Of a stretch of 64,000 nucleotides of DNA, positions 58,194 to 64,000 are shown piece after piece. This stretch comes from Cytophagaceae bacterium. GTDB lineage: Bacteria; Bacteroidota; Bacteroidia; Cytophagales; Flexibacteraceae. Every line of letters starts with the position of its first letter. Position 1 is the first letter of the stretch. The stretch covers positions 1,178,001 through 1,242,000 of the forward strand of contig CANGYH010000001.1 in NCBI GenBank assembly GCA_947458545.1, in the 5' to 3' direction. A program made the position numbers and the translations under genes. The notes below the pieces were generated by a model that saw only the letters and a program-made list of their open reading frames with translations, searched no databases and was not told the origin of the DNA.

Positions 58194-59777
58194 CTACTTT
58201 CCTCCTTTAGGCGCAGACTTTGCGCCGCTCTTCGGGGCAGATTTAGGTTGATCAGCAGGTACTCCTGAGCCACCTTTAGAGGCAAAGCGCTCCTTATACG
58301 CATCGAACTCCTCTTTGGTCACAAGCAGTATAAGCTCGCAACGACGGTTGCGCTGACGCCCCTGCTCGCTGGTGTTCTCTTCAACGTAAATCTGCTTACC
58401 AAAACCGTGGTTAAGAATACGGTTCCGGCTAATACCGTTACGCATGAGGTACTCTTTGGCAGAGTAGCTACGCTTGTCAGATAGAATCTGGTTGAAGAGA
58501 TCACCCGCAACAGAATCTGTATGGCCCACCAGCTCAATGCCAACGGTAGGATTCTTCTTCAGGTAGGTAACGGCCCTGTCTAGCAACTTCTTTCCATCGC
58601 TGCGCAGGCGTGCAGAGCCAAAGTCAAACAAGATAGACTCAAACTCTGAGCTACGCAGGCGGTTACGTGCGTTGAGCTCGCGGTAAATCTCCTCTGGTGA
58701 GCGGGGGTCTTTATCAGTGCCGAACTTTTTCTTGGGGTCGTCGTCATCATCGTCATCCCCATTGCCACCCTTCTTGCCTTTACCCTTCTTGCCACCCTTC
58801 TGGTTGGCCAGTTGCTTGGCCAGCAGAGCGCTGTCTTTGCGGGCCTTGCTTACGGCCGGGTCCTCTAGCTTCACCATGTAGATATCGGCAAAGCGCACCT
58901 CTGGGTCTTCTTTCACAAAAAAGGCCAGCGAGTCGTAGGCAGGAGAGAGGTAAGCATCAAACCCGTCGGAATTGGTCTGCGGGCCCATGTTCTCGGGCTT
59001 ACTCCATTTCGTCCAGGTGTCATCTAGACGCTTGGTACGGAAGATATCAGCGTCTCCATAACCCTCATGCCCGTTAGAGGCAAAGTAGAGCGTGGAGTCT
59101 TTGGCACTGTAAAAGGGTGAAATCTCGAAGCCGACTGTATTGATCGTCTTGCCCAGGTTCTTAGGCTTAGAGAAGGTCCCATCGGCCTCTTTAAAGCTAA
59201 CATAGAGATCTTCGCGGCCCACGGCGTCGTCAGACTTCATGGTCAGCAACAGGGTCTTCTCGTCAGGTAGCATAAAAGCACCCAGGTAACCACGCTGAAT
59301 AACGAAGTCAGCAATCTTTACCGGGACAGGTACCGTCCAGCTACCGTCGGCCTGCTTCTTAGAGAAGGAGATGCCAGGCTCCATCTTTTGCTTGCGCTCG
59401 TAGATGTTGGTCAGGTAGATGGTGTTTCCGTCGGGCGTAATGCCACAAACAGCGTTATTGGCCGTGTTGTTGATGGGCATACCCAGGCTTACGGCACGCT
59501 GCCATTGGCCATCTTGGCCCATCTGGCTTACCCAAACATCTTGCCCAGCATCTGCACCACCGTTGTTACAGGGGCAAAGCGAGCGGACAAAGTACAGGCT
59601 CTTGCGATCGGGCGAGAGCAGAGGCATAATCTCCTCAAACTTATTGTTGACGTTGGTATCTAGCTTGACGGCAGTACCGGGCAGCTTGGGCACCTGCGCC
59701 AAAGCCGTAACCGGGGCCCAAAGTGCCCATATGGGCAATAGGCCAAGTAAGAGTCGAAGCATCCGGAAAGTAGGCAT
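58194..59777 (-). CDS. OmpA-family protein with PD40/WD40-like repeats (T9SS-associated PorE-like)
   Basis: A 527-residue exported protein. The ATG at 59777 gives a signal peptide ending ALAQ. Beta-propeller-type PD40 repeats follow (about 40-320): phrases like PLLSPDRKSLYFVRS, GITPDGNTIYLTN, FYSAKDSTLYFASNG. A linker with Lys/Gly and a run of seven Asp (near 58737-58758) leads to the OmpA peptidoglycan-binding domain (about 395-500) with LVGHTDSVAGDLFNQILSDKRS and RNRRCELIL. A Lys/Ser/Pro tail closes it. This architecture is that of PorE-like proteins of the type IX secretion system, which tie the machinery to peptidoglycan. It follows the PorP/SprF gene by 59 bases, so one operon is likely. 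Confidence 0.85.
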   Translation of the reverse strand: MPTFRMLRLLLGLLPIWALWAPVTALAQVPKLPGTAVKLDTNVNNKFEEIMPLLSPDRKSLYFVRSLCPCNNGGADAGQDVWVSQMGQDGQWQRAVSLGMPINNTANNAVCGITPDGNTIYLTNIYERKQKMEPGISFSKKQADGSWTVPVPVKIADFVIQRGYLGAFMLPDEKTLLLTMKSDDAVGREDLYVSFKEADGTFSKPKNLGKTINTVGFEISPFYSAKDSTLYFASNGHEGYGDADIFRTKRLDDTWTKWSKPENMGPQTNSDGFDAYLSPAYDSLAFFVKEDPEVRFADIYMVKLEDPAVSKARKDSALLAKQLANQKGGKKGKGKKGGNGDDDDDDDPKKKFGTDKDPRSPEEIYRELNARNRLRSSEFESILFDFGSARLRSDGKKLLDRAVTYLKKNPTVGIELVGHTDSVAGDLFNQILSDKRSYSAKEYLMRNGISRNRILNHGFGKQIYVEENTSEQGRQRNRRCELILLVTKEEFDAYKERFASKGGSGVPADQPKSAPKSGAKSAPKGGK

Positions 59778-59836
59778 ATCGGTCTCGGAAGGGTAGATGT
59801 CTTTTTTCAAAGCAGTTCAGAAGTGCCGAAGGCAGA

Positions 59837-60904
59837 TTACCAGATGCGGGGATTGGCTTTTTTGGCGTTGTAAAGGCGCACACCAACCACAATCTCGTGG
59901 CTGCCGTTGCTGCCTACGTTTAGGCCGCTGGTGGTGAAATCAAAGCTGTAGGCAACATCTACAAGCTTGTTGAAGGATAGCCCCACCAAGCCTGTAACAC
60001 CGTCGCCGGTAACTTCCGTAGTGGTATTGGCCAATCGGTAGCCTATACCGGCATAAAAGGCCTGGCGGAAACGCACCCTGGCCTGAAGGTCGGCCGCATA
60101 GGTGTAGCGGCTGAATTTGACCAATGTCGTCGGCGCAAAGTCTAGCTCATCTGTGAGCGGGAGCCGGTAACCGGCCGTCAGGTAATAGTGTACGTTTAGC
60201 TTCCGCTGATCTATGGAGATGTTTGTCTCACCAAACCGCAAACGGTTCTGCAAGAGCTGGTTGGCCGACAGCCCCACATAGAGCTTATCGTTGTACACCA
60301 TCCCCCCAACGCTGGCCTCGGGCAAGCCGAGGGTGCGGCCCGCCAGGGCAGGGTCAGCATTGGGATTGGTAATGAAACCTTCGCGGTTCCAGTTCGTGCC
60401 CAGTTGGAGGAAGCTTACCCCAAGCTGCGCGCCGCCAGAGAAGTACCAGCTGCGGGCAAACGGCAGGTGAATGGCATAGCCACCACTGGCAGAGTTGCGC
60501 GTAAACTGGCCTGCACGGTCAGATACGAAGGTGCCCCCTACCCCGTGCCGGATCTTACGGATGGTCTCCGTTTTGAACCGAATGGTAGAGGCACCACGCA
60601 TAGGCAAAGCCCCGAGGTCTTCCTTGTTAAGGTCGCGCTGGTTGAGCGCCCCGTGTACGTTTACGTACACCGTCTGCGGGCCATCTGGCACGCCGACGAA
60701 TTGTTGACGGTAACCTGCGCGGGCTGCAATAAAGTCTTCCATGCCTGCAACGGCAGGGTTAAAGAGCAGCATGTTAGCCGTGTATTGGCTAAGCTGAGGT
60801 TGCTGCTGCGCCAAGGCAACGTGGCCAAGGCCGCTTGCCAGGGCCAGGGCTAGCGCCAGGGCAACCTTGGTAAGCGTGCTAAGAGCTGGGAAACGCTTTT
60901 TCAT
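59837..60904 (-). CDS. PorP/SprF family type IX secretion membrane protein
   Basis: A 355-residue outer-membrane protein. The ATG at 60904 starts a signal peptide (KKRFPAL..., cleavage after VALAQ). The mature start QQPQLSQYTANMLLFNPAVAGMEDFIAARAGYRQQFVG is the diagnostic PorP/SprF opening (about 30-65). It continues as a beta-barrel with ASTIRFKTETIRKIRHGVGGTFVSDRAG and a C-terminal GSHEIVVGVRLYN. SprF-type proteins are needed to export or hold large T9SS type B cargo, and this gene follows such a cargo gene. Its position between the type B cargo gene and the OmpA/PD40 gene forms the usual trio. Confidence 0.9.
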   Translation of the reverse strand: MKKRFPALSTLTKVALALALALASGLGHVALAQQQPQLSQYTANMLLFNPAVAGMEDFIAARAGYRQQFVGVPDGPQTVYVNVHGALNQRDLNKEDLGALPMRGASTIRFKTETIRKIRHGVGGTFVSDRAGQFTRNSASGGYAIHLPFARSWYFSGGAQLGVSFLQLGTNWNREGFITNPNADPALAGRTLGLPEASVGGMVYNDKLYVGLSANQLLQNRLRFGETNISIDQRKLNVHYYLTAGYRLPLTDELDFAPTTLVKFSRYTYAADLQARVRFRQAFYAGIGYRLANTTTEVTGDGVTGLVGLSFNKLVDVAYSFDFTTSGLNVGSNGSHEIVVGVRLYNAKKANPRIW

Positions 60905-60961
60905 GGGCTGAAAGGGTGAGGTGCGTGGATGTCTCAAGTAATGGGGTTAAATGAGCGGCGG

Positions 60962-63900
60962 TTAGCGCACCAGCGTTACCGAGCCGATTATAGGTTTCTG
61001 ATTGTTGCCTAGGTCTATCGTATAGTAGTAGGCCCCGACAGGTAACGGCTTACCGTCTTGGGTACCACGCCAGTAGTTCTCGTAGTTGCTAAGGTCTGTG
61101 CCCTTAGCACGATACACCAGCGCACCCCAGCGGTTGTACACACGGACATCGGCGTTGGGGTATGCCTGGATGTTGTAGATGTTCCAGAAGTCGTTCTCGT
61201 TGTCCTCGTTGGGGCTAAAGCCGTTAGCAACGCGAACATCGGTCCGAACCTCCAGCCGCACTGTGGACGAGGCCGAACAGCCGTTTGTGGTACCAACCAC
61301 GGTGTAGGTCGTAGTCTCGCGTGGGCTGGCCTCTACGGTTGCACCCGTGGTAGTGCTCAAGCCGGTTGATGGCGACCAGACGTAACTGGTAGCGCCCTCT
61401 GCCCGAAGCTCTGCCGTGCGGAGAATATCAATCGGCGTATTAAGCGCACCGGCCTCCCGGTTGAAATAGCTCACCGTAACCAAAGGCAGCGGATTCACCG
61501 TTACCACAACTGTGTCGCGCAGGATGCAGTTGTCTTGGTTGGTAGTGTACACCAGAGAATTTCGACCTACCAGGCTGGCCACCGGATCAAACCTGCCACC
61601 AGGTTCAACACCCGGGCCAGACCAAATGCCTCCGGCTGGCACAACAGGCAGGGTGATAGCCTGGGCACCCACACAAAGCGCAGTGTCTCTGCCAGCATTC
61701 GGGCGAGTGAAGGGGAAGAAGTTGAGTACGGCGGCAATGGAGCGCGAAGTACACTCGCCCACCTGGGCTTCCACTACATAGCGGCCAGAATCGGCTGCCG
61801 TATAGACAGAATCCGTAGCACCTGCAATGGCCACATCCGTACCATCAGGCTGGCGGCGATACCATTGATAGGTATAGGTAGCGCCGGGCTGTCGCGGGTC
61901 AATGACAGCAGAGAACTGGGCCGTCGTTTGTGCACAAATCGTAGTTGCAGCTGGCGCAACAAGCGTAGAGAAGCCAGGCACCACAGTTACGAACATCGTA
62001 TCCGTACGGCTGCAACCAAGGCTGGTGGCACGCAGGGTTACCTGCTTGCGGCCTATACCGGCAACGGCCGGATTGAAGGTGCCGCCTGCAACGTATGGCT
62101 CATCAAAGCTGACGGTGGTATCTGCCACCGTACCCAAAGCCGGCGTGTAGCGCAAAGCAAAAGGCGCAGAGCTTACGCAGATGCTTGTGTCACTGTTAGC
62201 AATAACCGGCCGAGGTACAGGGCGGTTAATCAGCCGCACCGCATTGGAAGTATCCGTACAACCGTTAAGGGTGATGCGGGTAGTGTAGGTGCCGGCTACG
62301 TTAACGTTTCGCACCGTAGGCACACCGGCCGAAGGCACGATGGTAGCTCCGTCGAGGTAAAACTCTGGGTTAATGCCTTGGAAGGCATTGCCCACCAGCG
62401 TAACCTGTTGGCCAGGGCAGACAACTGTATCGCCAAGAGCCACAAGGCTTGCAGTCGGCGTCTCACGGACGGTTACGCGTATGGGTGTTGCAGTGGCAGA
62501 GCAAGCTGCGTTGCGCACTATCACCGTCACCGTGTAGTTGCCAGGCGTAGCAGGGTCAAAAACAAAGTTGCTGTCTGCTACAGCTGTGCCTGGCGTACCG
62601 TTTACCTGCCACTCGTAGGTTTGGCCGTCTGTGCCACGGGCCAAGAAGGGCACCCGCTGCCCCTGGCAAATATTAACATCAGCCGCCGGTGTACGAATCA
62701 CCGCCAACGGCGTAGGATTAACCGTTATCTGAACACTGCGGGTAGAGTCTTGGCAACCACCAGCCGAGAGTCGGATGTAATACGTACCAGACTGTGTAAT
62801 GGAGAACGCATTACCGCCGAGTGGCTGGCCTGGGCCGCCTACCAGGGTAGCCAACGAGCCAGGGTCGGGCGCTGAAAGCGTTACCTGGCCACCTTGGCAG
62901 AAAGTGGTCGCACCGGTTATAGACAGGCTCGTATCCGGGCGGGGTTGCGCCTCGAGGTTAAAGGTGGTGTCAGAAGAGCAACGCGACGTCGGGTCAATCA
63001 CCAGTAAGCGATAGGCACCGGCAGTAGCCGTGCTAAACGTCTGGGTTTGAGAAACCGTATCGCCGGCGGCGTTGATCCAGCGGTATGTTACGCCGGCGGC
63101 CGTAGCCGTTAGCGTAGTAGACGTGCCCTCGCATGGGCGCAGGTTGCCTGTGAGGCCCGCACGTGGTACGGGGGCAAAGGTTATCGTTGCTGTAGCCGTA
63201 TCGGCGCAGGTAGCGCGGGTTACCTCTACCGAGTAGGTGCCATCTTGGGTAACGGTCAGGTTCTCGCCCGTCTGGCCAGGGATGGGGCTGCCGTTAAACT
63301 TCCAAACGAGCACGTCGCCGGCCTGGAAACCGTTGGCCGTTAAGAAAATGGTGCTACCCGCACAGCGCGACCCCGTCTCCGTGATACGATAGTCCGGGCC
63401 CGGGCGCGTGTTGAGTGTCAAGGTGCTGGTGCCTTCGCTGCTGCAACCGGCAGAGTCTACCCGCAAGGAGTAGAGGCCAGGCTCTGCAGAAACAAGGTTG
63501 CAGGTACCTTGCCCCGTTACTGTAGGCGGCAAGGTGGTAGAGCCATTGAGCGACCATTGGAAGGTGCTCGACGTGCCACAATTGGCCGCAAGCGTTACAG
63601 GATTGCCCTGGCAGATGGTCGTCTGGCCCGCAGGCGTGAAACGGCTGCTGGGCGCCCGGCGAATCTCGATCTCTGCCGTATCCCGGCCAGAGCATCCGCC
63701 TGAATCTACCGAATAAACCAGGTTATAGATACCCGGTGCAACGGTTGAGGGATCTAGCAGATAAGGTGCAGGCACCGTAATACCACTACCACCGCCTTGC
63801 GGCACCAGCGTAAATGTGCTGGTTGCGTTTTGGGGTTGAGCCGATAGCTGCACTGGTGTAGCATTGCGGCACAAGAAGGCAGCAACACTTGCCAGCGTAG

Positions 63901-64000
63901 CCTGGAAATCGCCGGGGGCTACAATTGTAGTTGAGAGAATGGAAGAACAACCTGTCAGGCGATCTACCACCGTTACCGAGTACGACCCACGGATCAGCCC
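60962..64000 (-). CDS. Giant surface protein with T9SS type B (gliding-motility-associated) C-terminal domain, partial
   Basis: Only the C-terminal 1012 residues are inside the window; the frame stays open to the right edge. The visible N-terminal piece GSYSVTVVDRLTGCSS is a SprB-type repeat. About nine Ig/PKD-like domains of 75-95 residues follow, each with a Cys pair and phrases such as ICQGNPVTLAANCG, SLYSLRVDSAGC-like and CPGQQVTLVGNAF. The final about 85 residues (VANGFSPNEDNENDFWNIYNI...YNRWGALVYRAKG...GAYYYTIDLG) form the gliding-motility-associated C-terminal domain, a T9SS type B sorting signal. The protein should be exported through T9SS and act as an adhesin or filament. It precedes PorP/SprF by 57 bases, matching the SprB-SprF arrangement. 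Confidence 0.9.
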   Translation of the reverse strand, partial: GLIRGSYSVTVVDRLTGCSSILSTTIVAPGDFQATLASVAAFLCRNATPVQLSAQPQNATSTFTLVPQGGGSGITVPAPYLLDPSTVAPGIYNLVYSVDSGGCSGRDTAEIEIRRAPSSRFTPAGQTTICQGNPVTLAANCGTSSTFQWSLNGSTTLPPTVTGQGTCNLVSAEPGLYSLRVDSAGCSSEGTSTLTLNTRPGPDYRITETGSRCAGSTIFLTANGFQAGDVLVWKFNGSPIPGQTGENLTVTQDGTYSVEVTRATCADTATATITFAPVPRAGLTGNLRPCEGTSTTLTATAAGVTYRWINAAGDTVSQTQTFSTATAGAYRLLVIDPTSRCSSDTTFNLEAQPRPDTSLSITGATTFCQGGQVTLSAPDPGSLATLVGGPGQPLGGNAFSITQSGTYYIRLSAGGCQDSTRSVQITVNPTPLAVIRTPAADVNICQGQRVPFLARGTDGQTYEWQVNGTPGTAVADSNFVFDPATPGNYTVTVIVRNAACSATATPIRVTVRETPTASLVALGDTVVCPGQQVTLVGNAFQGINPEFYLDGATIVPSAGVPTVRNVNVAGTYTTRITLNGCTDTSNAVRLINRPVPRPVIANSDTSICVSSAPFALRYTPALGTVADTTVSFDEPYVAGGTFNPAVAGIGRKQVTLRATSLGCSRTDTMFVTVVPGFSTLVAPAATTICAQTTAQFSAVIDPRQPGATYTYQWYRRQPDGTDVAIAGATDSVYTAADSGRYVVEAQVGECTSRSIAAVLNFFPFTRPNAGRDTALCVGAQAITLPVVPAGGIWSGPGVEPGGRFDPVASLVGRNSLVYTTNQDNCILRDTVVVTVNPLPLVTVSYFNREAGALNTPIDILRTAELRAEGATSYVWSPSTGLSTTTGATVEASPRETTTYTVVGTTNGCSASSTVRLEVRTDVRVANGFSPNEDNENDFWNIYNIQAYPNADVRVYNRWGALVYRAKGTDLSNYENYWRGTQDGKPLPVGAYYYTIDLGNNQKPIIGSVTLVR

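Noticed and set aside
61535-62875. A 446-codon open frame on the plus strand
   Set aside because: It lies antisense to the T9SS type B cargo gene, whose repeats and sorting domain are unmistakable. Its protein is rich in Arg/His/Ser without any recognisable domain.
1-64000. CRISPR array, insertion sequence, prophage or integron
   Set aside because: No regularly spaced direct repeats, transposase, integrase or phage structural genes are seen anywhere in the window.

Overview
The window is a chromosomal stretch of a Bacteroidota (Bacteroidetes) bacterium with fairly high G+C, probably a Cytophagales-like lineage; the exact genus cannot be fixed from sequence alone. Evidence for the phylum: type IX secretion (T9SS) sorting domains of both type A and type B, a PorP/SprF-family protein, an LpxC-FabZ fusion, a PUR-alpha-like DUF3276 protein, an unusually long NusB, a carboxypeptidase-regulatory-domain TonB receptor, and promoter elements of the Bacteroidetes form TAnnTTTG (sometimes with an upstream TTTG). 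I saw no systematic Shine-Dalgarno sequences. The gene content is mostly housekeeping and envelope functions. I see no phage, insertion sequence, integron or CRISPR array.

Layout. 0.0-3.4 kb (minus): start of a ribosomal protein operon (rplC, rplD) with its own promoter and no rpsJ immediately upstream, then a lipoprotein and a probable outer-membrane protein. 3.6-8.6 kb: clpS, a polytopic membrane protein, rimO, a YtxJ-like thiol protein and hflX. 8.6-11.8 kb (minus): a ParE-like toxin/antitoxin pair, a Wzi/RemB-like barrel and a DUF3891 protein. 11.8-17.1 kb: a DUF4173-like membrane protein, sucC, nusB, ndk and a lipoprotein carrying a CxxCH heme-c motif. 17.2-21.8 kb: a barrel protein, an isolated nuoM, a lipoprotein, pdhB and gcvH. 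22.0-23.9 kb: tRNA-His and thiM-thiE. 23.9-34.2 kb: a large T9SS type A secreted protein, rnhB, an amino-acid permease, rlpA, a TonB-dependent receptor and an unknown membrane protein. 34.2-41.7 kb: a CCA-adding/poly(A) polymerase-family enzyme, a GT2 glycosyltransferase, a PduO-type adenosyltransferase, a DUF192 lipoprotein, the hemW-ABC ATPase-mlaD operon and a WYL regulator. 41.8-50.6 kb: PUR-alpha-like protein, POT peptide transporter, AraC regulator, acyl-CoA dehydrogenase, zinc metallopeptidase, and an mlaF-lipoprotein-sugar transferase operon. 50.7-58.1 kb (plus): GH13 enzyme, lpxC/fabZ-lpxA, DUF4139 protein and an M16-family protein lacking the zinc motif. 58.2-64.0 kb (minus): a T9SS module of a giant type B cargo protein (cut by the window edge), PorP/SprF and an OmpA/PD40 protein.

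How it fits together. Envelope biogenesis dominates: lipid A synthesis (LpxC/FabZ, LpxA), retrograde phospholipid transport (MlaD and MlaF, at separate loci), surface polysaccharide (sugar transferase, GT2, Wzi/RemB-like) and T9SS-delivered surface proteins. Central metabolism is represented by sucC, pdhB, gcvH, nuoM, acyl-CoA dehydrogenase and thiamine salvage/synthesis. Convergent genes are typically separated by long, perfectly symmetric bidirectional terminators, and several TAnnTTTG elements lie so close to start codons that leaderless or near-leaderless transcripts are likely. No clearly undescribed system is evident; the best leads are the T9SS cargo module, the unmatched M16 half-enzyme, the structured thiM leader without a canonical TPP riboswitch, and the terminator family.
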